From positions 1 through 32,247 of the forward strand of contig DWYB01000031.1 of NCBI GenBank assembly GCA_019118885.1: DNA of 32,247 nt. The letters are read 5' to 3'. The position numbers and the translations under genes were made by a program. This document shows, piece after piece, positions 23,786 through 30,579 of the stretch. Each line of letters starts with the position of its first letter. The stretch's first letter is position 1. The notes below the pieces were generated by a model, which searched no databases, had not been told where the DNA came from, and saw only the letters and a list, made by a program, of their open reading frames with translations. The stretch comes from Candidatus Mediterraneibacter surreyensis. GTDB taxonomy: Bacteria > Bacillota > Clostridia > Lachnospirales > Lachnospiraceae.

Positions 23786-23977
23786 ATGGCAAAGAACTAT
23801 AGTAATACAAACAATTCAAACAAAAACGCAAACTCAAAAAACAGCAATTCTTATGGAGATACACAGAGTAAAAACAGAAACTCCAATAAGAACAGCAACA
23901 ATTCCCGTTCCAGTGTTTCTGACAGCAGAAATTGCGGCAGAAATATGAACGAATATGACGAGTCCGACCGGTATTGA
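23786..23977 (+). CDS. Small Asn/Ser-rich low-complexity protein
   Basis: 63 residues: MAKNYSNTNNSNKNANSKNS, then a run rich in Asn, Ser and Lys, ending DSRNCGRNMNEYDESDRY. AGGAGGG lies 7 bases before the ATG, a strong ribosome site, so it is a real gene despite low complexity. There is no hydrophobic segment and a single Cys. Asn-rich small proteins in clostridia are sometimes spore-associated (gamma-type SASP-like composition), but there is no sequence motif to prove that. It has its own terminator and sits alone. Confidence 0.75.
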   Translation: MAKNYSNTNNSNKNANSKNSNSYGDTQSKNRNSNKNSNNSRSSVSDSRNCGRNMNEYDESDRY

Positions 23978-24020
23978 TCTGATCGGAAATTGTTTCTGAA
24001 TATGCGGTAAAATGATGCAT

Positions 24021-24058
24021 GGGGCAGGTAAAGTTCAACTTTACTCTGCCCCTGATTT
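24021..24058 (+). terminator. Terminator after the Asn-rich protein gene
   Basis: GGGGCAG-GTAAAGT, TCA loop, ACTTTAC-T-CTGCCCC, followed by TGATTTAT. A long stem with a short U-tract. Confidence 0.8.
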
Positions 24059-24101
24059 ATAGTAATATGTATACAGACAAAAAATAAGGACGGAAAAATT
24101 C

Positions 24102-25265
24102 ATGGGAAAAATGGAATGGATCGCGCCCTGTCACTTCGGTCTTGAATCTGTTTTGAAACGCGAAATACAGGATCTGGGATATGAAATCGTGCAGGTTGAG
24201 GACGGCAGAGTGACTTTCAGCGGGGGAACGGATGTTGTGTACAGAGCGAATATTTTTTTGCGTACTGCGGAGCGAATTCTGCTGAAGGCGGCCAGTTTCC
24301 GGGCGGAGACATTTGACGAATTGTTTGAAAAGACCAAATCCATACCGTGGGAAGATTACATACCCCAGGACGGAAAGTTCTGGGTGACAAAAGCGGCGTC
24401 GGTAAAGAGTAAATTGTTCAGCCCGTCTGATATCCAGTCGATTATGAAAAAAGCTATGGTTGAGCGGTTGAAATCCAGGTATCATATCCAATGGTTCCCG
24501 GAAACCGGAGCTTCCTATCCGGTGCGCGTATTCCTTATGAAAGATACAGTGACCGTCGCTCTCGATACCACGGGAATATCTCTTCACAAGAGAGGTTATC
24601 GGCCGGTAGCGGGAAAGGCGCCCATAGCTGAGAATCTGGCGGCCGCTCTGATCATGCTCACGCCCTGGAAAAAAGACAGGATCCTGGTAGATCCGTTCTG
24701 TGGCAGCGGAACATTTCCTATTGAGGCCGCAATGATGGCGGCCAATATTGCTCCGGGAATGAACCGCTCGTTTACGGCAGAGTCCTGGACTAATATAATC
24801 CCCAAAAAAGGCTGGTATGATGCGGTGAATGAAGCTCAGGATCTCATAGATGATACAATAGATACAGACATACAGGGATATGATGCGGATCCGGGGGTAC
24901 TGCGGACCGCCCGCAGAAATGCGGAGGAGGCCGGAGTCAGTCATCTGATTCATTTTCAGCAGAGAGAAGTGAAAGATTTAAACCATCCGAAAAAATACGG
25001 CTTTGTGATTACTAATCCGCCTTATGGAGAAAGGCTGGAGGAGAAAGAGAGCCTGCCCCGCATATACAAAGAATTCGGAGAGGCGTTCCGAAGGCTGGAT
25101 GGCTGGTCTGCTTACATGATTACAAGCTATGAAGATGCGGAACGATATTTTGGAAGAAAAGCGGATAAGAACAGAAAAATATATAATGGGATGATACGGA
25201 CCTATTTCTATCAGTTCTCCGGTCCTAAACCACCCAGACAGAAAAAGACAGAGGTTACAAAATAA
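24102..25265 (+). CDS. THUMP-domain RNA methyltransferase (YpsC/RlmL-like)
   Basis: 387 residues. The N-terminal part (EWIAPCHFGLESVLKREIQD, VTFSGGTDVVYRANIFLRTA) is a THUMP-type RNA-binding region. The SAM site is ILVDPFCGSGTFPIEAAMMA and the catalytic loop is NPPYGERLEEKE, giving N2-guanine methylation of 23S rRNA by analogy with RlmL. AAGGAC is about 10 bases before ATG 24102; ATG 24111 is possible. It ends 1 base before rdgB, so the three genes to 26360 are one operon. Confidence 0.93.
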   Translation: MGKMEWIAPCHFGLESVLKREIQDLGYEIVQVEDGRVTFSGGTDVVYRANIFLRTAERILLKAASFRAETFDELFEKTKSIPWEDYIPQDGKFWVTKAASVKSKLFSPSDIQSIMKKAMVERLKSRYHIQWFPETGASYPVRVFLMKDTVTVALDTTGISLHKRGYRPVAGKAPIAENLAAALIMLTPWKKDRILVDPFCGSGTFPIEAAMMAANIAPGMNRSFTAESWTNIIPKKGWYDAVNEAQDLIDDTIDTDIQGYDADPGVLRTARRNAEEAGVSHLIHFQQREVKDLNHPKKYGFVITNPPYGERLEEKESLPRIYKEFGEAFRRLDGWSAYMITSYEDAERYFGRKADKNRKIYNGMIRTYFYQFSGPKPPRQKKTEVTK

Positions 25266-25266
25266 G

Positions 25267-25878
25267 ATGAAGAAGAGAATCATATTTGCGACAGGAAATG
25301 AAAATAAAATGAAAGAGATTCACATGATCCTGAAAGATCTGGGATTGGAGATCCTGTCCATGAAAGAAGCGGGAGTCGATATTGATATTGTGGAAGACGG
25401 GATGACATTTGAGGAAAATGCAGAGATCAAGGCAAGATCCGTAGCCAGAGTTTTGACAAATGACATTGTGCTTGCCGATGATTCCGGTCTGGAGATTGAT
25501 TATCTTGATAAAGCGCCGGGAATATATTCTGCAAGATTTGCCGGAGAGGATACCTCCTACGATATTAAGAACCGTATCCTGCTGGACAGGCTTGAAGGAG
25601 TGCCGGAGGAAGAGCGAACCGCCAGATTTGTGTGTGCGGTGGCGGCTGTGTTCCCGGATGGAACAGTATCAACGGTCAGGAAGACGATAGAGGGCAGGAT
25701 CGCGCAAGAATCCGCAGGCAGTAACGGATTTGGTTATGATCCGATCTTTTATGTTCCTGAATATGGTTGTACAACGGCAGAGATGACTCCTGAGCAAAAG
25801 AATGAATTAAGTCATCGGGGGAAGGCGCTCCGCGCTATGAGAGATATATTAAAAGAAAAAATGAGTGAGGATATATAA
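25267..25878 (+). CDS. rdgB: XTP/dITP diphosphatase (RdgB/HAM1 family)
   Basis: 203 residues, normal size. FATGNENKMKEI, then LADDSGLEIDYLDKAPGIYS, ARFAGEDT, SNGFGYDPIFYVPE and SHRGKAL are the diagnostic blocks. It hydrolyses non-canonical purine nucleoside triphosphates to monophosphates and pyrophosphate, keeping inosine and xanthosine out of nucleic acids. The ribosome site is GAGG about 12 bases upstream, consistent with coupling to the preceding gene. Its stop TAA shares a base with the next ATG (TAATG). Confidence 0.96.
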   Translation: MKKRIIFATGNENKMKEIHMILKDLGLEILSMKEAGVDIDIVEDGMTFEENAEIKARSVARVLTNDIVLADDSGLEIDYLDKAPGIYSARFAGEDTSYDIKNRILLDRLEGVPEEERTARFVCAVAAVFPDGTVSTVRKTIEGRIAQESAGSNGFGYDPIFYVPEYGCTTAEMTPEQKNELSHRGKALRAMRDILKEKMSEDI

Positions 25879-26360
25879 TGAGGATACTGGTTGTCAGTGA
25901 TACACACGGCAGGCATGCAAACCTGGATCGTGCGCTGGAAGAAGCAGGGGAGATTGATGCATTTATCCACCTGGGAGATGTAGAAGGGGGAGAAGATTAC
26001 ATAAATGCGGTCGTCAACTGCGAGAAGCATATGGTTCGTGGAAATAATGACTTTTTCTCGGATCTGCCAAGGGATGAAGAATTTTATCTTGGAAAACACA
26101 AGGTGTTTATTACTCATGGTCATGCTTATTATGTATCCCTTGATCCGGAATATATTTTTGAAGAAGGTATGTCTAGAAAGGCCGACATTATAATGTTTGG
26201 TCATACGCACAGGCCCTATTTTGAGCAGAAAGACGGGATCACTTTGATCAATCCGGGGAGTTTGTCTTTTCCCCGGCAGGAGAACAGAAAAGGCAGTTAT
26301 ATGGTTATGGAGATCGCGTCGGACGGCGGAATTATGTATGATCAAAGGTACCTTGGCTGA
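25878..26360 (+). CDS. YfcE/MJ0936-type metallophosphoesterase
   Basis: 160 residues. All metal-binding blocks of the calcineurin-like fold are present: VVSDTHGRH near residue 7, HLGDVEGG, VRGNNDF, ITHGHAYYV, FGHTHRPYF, and the end motif NPGSLSFPR. These small phosphodiesterases cleave phosphodiester bonds with manganese or similar ions, but the physiological substrate is unknown. It overlaps the rdgB stop by one base. This rdgB-yfcE pairing is common in Firmicutes. It ends just before the tRNA promoter. Confidence 0.94.
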   Translation: MRILVVSDTHGRHANLDRALEEAGEIDAFIHLGDVEGGEDYINAVVNCEKHMVRGNNDFFSDLPRDEEFYLGKHKVFITHGHAYYVSLDPEYIFEEGMSRKADIIMFGHTHRPYFEQKDGITLINPGSLSFPRQENRKGSYMVMEIASDGGIMYDQRYLG

Positions 26361-26398
26361 AAAGAAAAAAGGTATTTTAAGAAAAATATAAAAAGTTG

Positions 26399-26427
26399 TT
26401 GACATTAGGAAAACCATATAATATAAT
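26399..26427 (+). promoter_or_regulatory. Consensus promoter of the tRNA cluster
   Basis: TTGACA (26399-26404), exactly 17 bases, then TATAAT (26422-26427), a perfect sigma-A promoter, with a leader of about 36 bases before tRNA-Pro. Confidence 0.92.
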
Positions 26428-26469
26428 AGTCAATGCGCTACGGGAAAGACAGGATACGTAGTAATTTAG

Positions 26470-26544
26470 CGGGGTGTGGCTCAGCTTGGCTAGAGCGCCT
26501 GGTTTGGGACCAGGAGGTCGCAGGTTCGAATCCTGTCACCCCGA
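26470..26544 (+). tRNA. tRNA-Pro (anticodon TGG)
   Basis: 75 nt. Acceptor CGGGGTG/CACCCCG, discriminator A. The anticodon loop TTTGGGA on stem CCTGG/CCAGG gives TGG. Confidence 0.96.
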
Positions 26545-26549
26545 TATGT

Positions 26550-26620
26550 GCGGGTGTAGTTCAATGGTAGAACACCAGCCTTCCAAGCTGGATACGTGAG
26601 TTCGATTCTCATCACCCGCT
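26550..26620 (+). tRNA. tRNA-Gly (anticodon TCC)
   Basis: 71 nt. Acceptor GCGGGTG/CACCCGC, discriminator T. The loop CTTCCAA on CCAGC/GCTGG gives TCC. Confidence 0.96.
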
Positions 26621-26664
26621 TTCTCACAGAAATGTGAGGACATTGCAAAATGATATTTGCATAA

Positions 26665-26738
26665 GAGTCTGTAGCTCAGCTGGATAGAGCAACGGCCTTC
26701 TAAGCCGTAGGTCGTGGGTTCGAATCCCCCCAGGCTCG
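26665..26738 (+). tRNA. tRNA-Arg (anticodon TCT)
   Basis: 74 nt. Acceptor GAGTCTG/CAGGCTC with one wobble, discriminator G. The loop CTTCTAA on ACGGC/GCCGT gives TCT. Confidence 0.96.
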
Positions 26739-26742
26739 TTAT

Positions 26743-26817
26743 GGTGGGTATGGTGCAGTTGGTTAGCGCGCCAGATTGTGGTTCTGGATATCGTGGGTTC
26801 GAGTCCCACTACCCACC
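26743..26817 (+). tRNA. tRNA-His (anticodon GTG)
   Basis: 75 nt including the extra G-1 that pairs with C73, the histidine identity mark. Acceptor GTGGGTA/TACCCAC. The loop TTGTGGT gives GTG. Confidence 0.95.
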
Positions 26818-26868
26818 CTTTTTCTTTTATATTCATACTGGCATGCAGTGTCAGACATAAGTCTTTAA

Positions 26869-26940
26869 TGGGCTATCGCCAAGCGGTAAGGCACAGGACT
26901 TTGACTCCTGCATTCGCTGGTTCGAATCCAGCTAGCCCAG
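26869..26940 (+). tRNA. tRNA-Gln (anticodon TTG)
   Basis: 72 nt. Acceptor TGGGCTA/TAGCCCA, discriminator G. The loop CTTTGAC on CAGGA/TCCTG gives TTG. Confidence 0.96.
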
Positions 26941-26978
26941 TTGAGCTTTACTTTCGGGTAAGCGGGAAAAGAAAATAA

Positions 26979-27051
26979 GGGCGTGTAGCTCAGGTGGTAG
27001 AGCACTTGACTTTTAATCAAGTTGTCCGGGGTTCGAATCCCCGCACGCTCA
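26979..27051 (+). tRNA. tRNA-Lys (anticodon TTT)
   Basis: 73 nt. Acceptor GGGCGTG/CACGCTC with one wobble, discriminator A. The loop CTTTTAA on CTTGA/TCAAG gives TTT. Confidence 0.96.
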
Positions 27052-27054
27052 CTG

Positions 27055-27104
27055 GAATAACAGGCGGAAAACCTTGATGAAAAGGTGTTTCCGCTGTTTT
27101 ATTC
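27055..27104 (+). terminator. Terminator-like hairpin between tRNA-Lys and tRNA-Leu
   Basis: GAATAACAG-CGGAAA-ACCTT pairs with AAGGT-TTTCCG-CTGTTTTATTC with small bulges, and a T-run lies in the right arm. It probably ends the six-tRNA transcript, leaving tRNA-Leu to readthrough or a promoter hidden in the hairpin region. Confidence 0.75.
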
Positions 27105-27118
27105 TGAAAAAAGGATAA

Positions 27119-27199
27119 GCGGATATGGCGGAATTGGCAGACGCGCCAGATTTAGGATCTGGTGTCTACGACGTGCAGGTTCAAGTCCTGTTATCCGCA
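27119..27199 (+). tRNA. tRNA-Leu (anticodon TAG), integration target
   Basis: 81 nt with long variable arm. Acceptor GCGGATA/TATCCGC, discriminator A. The loop TTTAGGA on CCAGA/TCTGG gives TAG. The integrase gene ends 92 bases downstream, so the 3' end of this gene is the likely attachment site. Confidence 0.96.
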
Positions 27200-27207
27200 T
27201 TGTACCA

Positions 27208-27252
27208 AATCTCTGAATCGCTTGAAAACACTGTGATTCAGGGATTTTTATT
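27208..27252 (+). terminator. Terminator after tRNA-Leu
   Basis: AATCTCTGAATC pairs with GATTCAGGGATT (one G-U), followed by TTTTTATTTT. Confidence 0.88.
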
Positions 27253-27270
27253 TTGTATTTTTAAAGAAAT

Positions 27271-27289
27271 GGGGCACAAAAGGGGCAAA
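27271..27289. repeat. Short direct repeat near attachment site, possible integrase arm sites
   Basis: GGGGCACAAAAGGGGCAAA is two near-identical units (GGGGCACAA / GGGGCAAA) in tandem right behind the integrase stop. Tyrosine integrases bind short direct repeats near att cores. The exact att core cannot be fixed without the other end of the element. Confidence 0.45.
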
Positions 27290-27290
27290 C

Positions 27291-28391
27291 TTAAATCAGC
27301 TTTACGTTCCGGATTCGCTCTTTCTCTTTCTCTTTCAGCTTTTCGGTGATATGCAGATAGATCTCTCGCGTGACCTTGCTGTTCGCATGGCCCAGTCGCC
27401 GGGATATTGTATCGATATCAACTCCCTGCTCCAGCATCAGACTTGCATGAGTATGACGGAGCGTGTGCGGTGTGATCCTGCGTCTGATCGTCTTTTCAGC
27501 GTTTTCCCGGAGATATTTGTTATAAGCGTAAAAACTTACGTGCTCCCCGTTATCGCCCATAAAAAGCAGGTTTCCGGCGCTGATAGACACCACTGACGCG
27601 CCTACTGCCTGCGCTACGATACTTTTGCACAGTGCATACAGATCATCCTGCATATATACGTCCCTGACAGATGTGCGTGTCTTAGGCGTCGTGATAACAT
27701 CATTGACAGAATCATAATTCTTTGAGACGTGGATCACGCGAGCCTTGAAGTTCAGATCTGACCAGAGCAGCGCCGCAGCTTCTCCGAACCTCAGTCCGGA
27801 CAGAACGAGAAACTCTGTCAGATCCCTCCACTTTCGCACTGACATTGCAGCTATTAGTGCAGCCACCTCTTCCGATTCGAGAAATTTATCTTCAATCTTT
27901 GCGCGGTGCGGCAGATCCGGAAAAGGTTCGAGCTTTTCGAGATACGAGATGTCTTTCACATAGTCGTTCCGGTATCCCCATCGAAGCAGAGATTTCAGGC
28001 GCGCAAGATGCTCATTCAGTGTGCTGTGTTCCTTTCCGGTCGCAAGTAGTGACTTCCGGATGTATCCAGCGTTGATCTTACTGACAAGAGTATCTGCGCC
28101 GAGGATGCTCATAAGCGTCTGGCACGCAAAATAGTTTCTTCGGTATGTAGACTGCTTCACCGTCTTTTTCTGCTCTTCCCTGTATTTTTCTACCAGATCG
28201 GACAATGTTGTCTTGTCCGGCTCCTGTCCTGCCCGATCTATCTTATCCAGCAGTGCTTTTTGAGCCTGCTTACGGCTCTGCGAGGTGTTTTTATCGAGCA
28301 CAATGCTTACGCGCTTATATTTGCCTGTCAGAGGGTCCGTGTAGCGTTCAATGAACTTATACTTTCCTTTCTTAGTTTCTTCTACCCACAT
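27291..28391 (-). CDS. int: Tyrosine-family site-specific integrase
   Basis: 366 residues. The N-terminal part (VEETKKGKYKFIERYTDPLT) is an AP2/arm-binding type domain, then a core-binding SAM-like domain (LSDLVEKYREEQKKTVKQST), then the catalytic domain. The catalytic domain has LSGLRFGEAAALLW (first Arg), TPHTLRHTHASLM (His-x-x-Arg) and LGHANSKVTREIYLHI (nucleophile Tyr). ATG 28391 is chosen because AAAGGAAG sits 6 bases upstream; an ATG two codons earlier abuts that site. It cuts and joins DNA at the attachment site in tRNA-Leu. It is the outermost gene of the mobile element. Confidence 0.95.
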   Translation of the reverse strand: MWVEETKKGKYKFIERYTDPLTGKYKRVSIVLDKNTSQSRKQAQKALLDKIDRAGQEPDKTTLSDLVEKYREEQKKTVKQSTYRRNYFACQTLMSILGADTLVSKINAGYIRKSLLATGKEHSTLNEHLARLKSLLRWGYRNDYVKDISYLEKLEPFPDLPHRAKIEDKFLESEEVAALIAAMSVRKWRDLTEFLVLSGLRFGEAAALLWSDLNFKARVIHVSKNYDSVNDVITTPKTRTSVRDVYMQDDLYALCKSIVAQAVGASVVSISAGNLLFMGDNGEHVSFYAYNKYLRENAEKTIRRRITPHTLRHTHASLMLEQGVDIDTISRRLGHANSKVTREIYLHITEKLKEKEKERIRNVKLI

Positions 28392-28452
28392 AATCATCTT
28401 CCTTTCTAAAAATAAGTATAAAAATAACAGCCAGCCGGAACGAGTGTTCCGC

Positions 28453-28481
28453 TTGCAAGGCTGCCCCGAAGATGATACAAT
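28453..28481 (+). promoter_or_regulatory. Promoter for a candidate small RNA
   Basis: TTGCAA (28453-28458), exactly 17 bases, then TACAAT (28476-28481), on the plus strand in the gap between two leftward genes. The -35 lies inside the hairpin-forming integrase leader. Confidence 0.5.
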
Positions 28482-28487
28482 GTTTTA

Positions 28488-28560
28488 GGAACGTACTGCA
28501 TCAACCTTCGGGAATGTAGTCATTTTTCCGCTCTGGTGTTGGCGCACCGGGGCGGTTTTT
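28488..28560 (+). ncRNA. Candidate ~73-nt small RNA, opposite to integrase and lipoprotein genes
   Basis: The stretch downstream of the promoter at 28453 is about 73 nt long and fully structured. Its first hairpin is ACTGCAT/ATGTAGT, closed by CC-TTCG-GG, a very stable UUCG-type tetraloop. The second is a terminator, CCGCTCTGGTG/CACCGGGGCGG (two G-U) followed by TTTTT at 28556-28560. No gene on the plus strand needs this terminator. It may regulate integrase or lipoprotein expression, or may only insulate them. I do not recognise the family. Confidence 0.45.
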
Positions 28561-28562
28561 AA

Positions 28563-29387
28563 TTAATAAACTATAAAATCTACAATCTGTGGGGCCTCAT
28601 TAGTTCCAGAAACCTTGGCTTCGCAAGTCATTTCGGCTTCAGTTCCAACAGCATTTGTTACGGTAGCAGATGCTTTCAAAAACCATGTGTTTTCATCCAA
28701 AGCTTCTTCTGCTAATTTTCCCATTATATAGTGCAATTCAAAACCGTAAGGATATTGATCTTCACCATATTTTTCGACTGTCTGCCAAGCGTAAGAAGCC
28801 CCTAATTTGTTTTGGAGCGTATTAAGCATGTTTTTATTTGCTTCATTTGCTGCGACATTCTCTTTTGTATTAACAACTATTTCTATAGTTTTATTATCGA
28901 TATCGAAAGATTTGATATCAGTAACAATCCATTTAGAAAGTTCATCTTCGGTATATACGGACAAATCAGCGGTTATTTCAAGGTCCGAGTCTTGATGAAA
29001 GAAAGTTGCCGTATACCCGAGTTCAGATAATTTATTCTGAGCATCTGGCAAAGGCAGATTTATGAGTTTATCCAACTGTTCTTGCTCAATCTCATTCGTT
29101 TTTTTGCACTGCAAATCAATTTTTACGTCTTTGGTTTCTTTACTTCCGGCCTCAGGAGACTGTGATGTTACAGTCCAATTAGAAGAATCCAACACCATAC
29201 TGCTTTCACTAGAGGCATCGGCAGTTAGAGTTACATCAGTAAAACCAGCATCATTTAGTTTGTTTACAGCCTCTTCTGCATTCATTCCTGTAACATCTTC
29301 CACGGCTATAGTTTCTTCTTTACATGCGGTTAAAAAGAAAACTGAAACACATACCAGAGCTAATGCAAAAATACTTTTTAGTTTCAT
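28563..29387 (-). CDS. Prophage-encoded PASTA-type lipoprotein
   Basis: 274 residues. The start MKLKSIFALALVCVSVFFLT then AC gives a lipobox (LTAC) with lipidated Cys22, so the protein is anchored outside the membrane. A PASTA domain follows (VEDVTGMNAEEAVNKLNDAG, then a strand-turn WTVTSQSPEAGSK), and a second, diverged PASTA-like unit at about residues 100-185. The C-terminal about 90 residues are a separate domain (WQTVEKYGEDQYPYGFELHY). ATG 29387 is preferred for AAGGGAGG 5 bases upstream. It is placed in the lysogeny module between integrase and ImmA-like genes, like a phage moron, so it probably alters the host surface, for example to exclude other phages. Confidence 0.85.
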   Translation of the reverse strand: MKLKSIFALALVCVSVFFLTACKEETIAVEDVTGMNAEEAVNKLNDAGFTDVTLTADASSESSMVLDSSNWTVTSQSPEAGSKETKDVKIDLQCKKTNEIEQEQLDKLINLPLPDAQNKLSELGYTATFFHQDSDLEITADLSVYTEDELSKWIVTDIKSFDIDNKTIEIVVNTKENVAANEANKNMLNTLQNKLGASYAWQTVEKYGEDQYPYGFELHYIMGKLAEEALDENTWFLKASATVTNAVGTEAEMTCEAKVSGTNEAPQIVDFIVY

Positions 29388-29439
29388 AATTACCTCCCTT
29401 GTAATTTCTGAGAACACCACTATATAAACGCGTAAGCGG

Positions 29440-29898
29440 TTATACCTTTTCCATGACTGCCAGATTCGGGATAAAATAGATTGTGTAATTATCAATCTCA
29501 GTACATACACCGTACTTATCTCTGTAGCAGTCGATACATTCCTGTAAATATTCTTCTGTCACATCTAGTTTTTCAGCCATTTCATGACGGCTATGACATC
29601 CGGCGCGGAATGCATTAATGATACCGGACAGCCCAATCAGCTTGTTGTATCCCCACAGACGGGCCTGACGCTCCTGTTTGCGGTTTCGGACATCATTCAT
29701 ATCAAGGATATTTCCAACTGATGTATGATGGTGTCCGAGCTCTTCTGCGAGGACGCAGGTCTTTTCTATATTTGTTTCAATATCTTGACGGATAGCAATC
29801 CGTTTGCCTTTGATTCTTCCGTTGTTATATTTCAGGGGCTTTTCCTTTACGATAAGCCCCTCCTGATGAGCTTCGTCTAAAAGTGCTTCATAATTCAT
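29440..29898 (-). CDS. ImmA/IrrE-like metallopeptidase of the lysogeny module
   Basis: 152 residues. CVLAEELGHHHTSVGNI matches the zinc-peptidase helix of ImmA/IrrE-like phage proteins (normally HExxH), here with Glu replacing the first His (EELGHH). A domain typical of these proteins follows (RQARLWGYNKLIGLSGIIN and a helix-turn-helix-like EMAEKLDVTEEYLQECID). ImmA-type enzymes cleave the neighbouring repressor to trigger induction. The gene lies 54 bases downstream of the repressor in the same direction, the usual partner arrangement. AGGTG precedes the ATG. Whether it is an active peptidase is uncertain. Confidence 0.88.
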   Translation of the reverse strand: MNYEALLDEAHQEGLIVKEKPLKYNNGRIKGKRIAIRQDIETNIEKTCVLAEELGHHHTSVGNILDMNDVRNRKQERQARLWGYNKLIGLSGIINAFRAGCHSRHEMAEKLDVTEEYLQECIDCYRDKYGVCTEIDNYTIYFIPNLAVMEKV

Positions 29899-29952
29899 AA
29901 GTCAACACCTCCAGTCTATAGTGTAGTATAAAGCTTGTCCTATAAACTGGTC

Positions 29953-30438
29953 TTAGAAGTTATCATCATCCATAATGTCATTATCAGATGTGTCTGTGCC
30001 GTCTGGGATGTCTATGTCAGTACGAGCATTTGCGGCATCAGCCTGCAACGCTTCGTCCATTTCTTGAATGGAAAGAAGTTGCTCCACGTAGTTATCTGCT
30101 TTTTTACGATTTATTTCCAACAGCTGTAAATAACTGGTGAAGTGATTCTTCTCCTGAGGAGATAGTGCAGATATATTATTTATTACTTCAAACAGGTTAT
30201 CATTTGCGAAAGCGTTTCCGATATCTTCGTCGCTTATAGTTTCCCACCCCATTAAATAGGCAGGAGTTGTTTCAAGTGCTTTTGCAAATATAACAATTTT
30301 ATTTTGCGGAAGCCCTCTTCCATCAATTTCTATTTTATTAACGGAAGAACGGGATTTATAACCCACTTTCTTTGCAAGTTCTTCTTGTGACATTCCAAGT
30401 TCTTCACGTCTTTTCTTTATCCTATCTCCAATATCCAT
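29953..30438 (-). CDS. XRE-family phage repressor
   Basis: 161 residues. Residues about 4-62 are a lambda-repressor-like helix-turn-helix (DRIKKRREELGMSQEELAKK, SRSSVNKIEIDGRGLPQNKI). The C-terminal half is acidic, helical and low in recognised motifs, and no LexA-like peptidase serine-lysine pair is seen, consistent with induction through the ImmA-like neighbour. ATG 30438 is chosen because CAGGAGGTG lies 6 bases upstream; earlier in-frame codons lack a site. It presumably binds the operators in the divergent promoter region and keeps the rightward genes silent. Confidence 0.92.
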   Translation of the reverse strand: MDIGDRIKKRREELGMSQEELAKKVGYKSRSSVNKIEIDGRGLPQNKIVIFAKALETTPAYLMGWETISDEDIGNAFANDNLFEVINNISALSPQEKNHFTSYLQLLEINRKKADNYVEQLLSIQEMDEALQADAANARTDIDIPDGTDTSDNDIMDDDNF

Positions 30439-30461
30439 TTGTTTCACCTCCTGATAATTGG

Positions 30462-30490
30462 ATATTATCACATTGTAGAAAAAAGTTCAA
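30462..30490 (-). promoter_or_regulatory. Repressor (leftward) promoter PL
   Basis: On the minus strand TTGAAC (30485-30490), exactly 17 bases, then TAATAT (30462-30467), about 24 bases before the repressor start. Confidence 0.7.
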
Positions 30491-30508
30491 CAATAATTGA
30501 AAAATAAT

Positions 30509-30561
30509 GTTGACAAAATTGAAACACAGTGATAGCATATGAGTGTAGACAAAATGTCAAC
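30509..30561 (+). promoter_or_regulatory. Early (rightward) promoter PR with two operator copies
   Basis: TTGACA (30510-30515), 17 bases, TAGCAT (30533-30538). One operator-like 17-mer GTTGACAAAATTGAAAC (30509-30525) covers the -35. The imperfect palindrome GTAGACAAAATGTCAAC (30545-30561, arms GTAGACA and TGTCAAC) covers the start of transcription. A third near-dyad, TTCAA-CAATAA-TTGAA, lies at 30486-30501 over the leftward -35. This is the layout of a lysogeny switch. Confidence 0.78.
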
Positions 30562-30579
30562 AAAAAATCAGGAGGTGAT

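Noticed and set aside
23643-23948. Plus-strand frame of 101 codons overlapping the Asn-rich gene
   Set aside because: No ribosome site; the alternative frame at 23786 has AGGAGGG at ideal spacing.
24057-24953. Minus-strand frame of 298 codons opposite the methyltransferase
   Set aside because: The plus-strand gene carries complete SAM and NPPY motifs; the antisense frame shows none.
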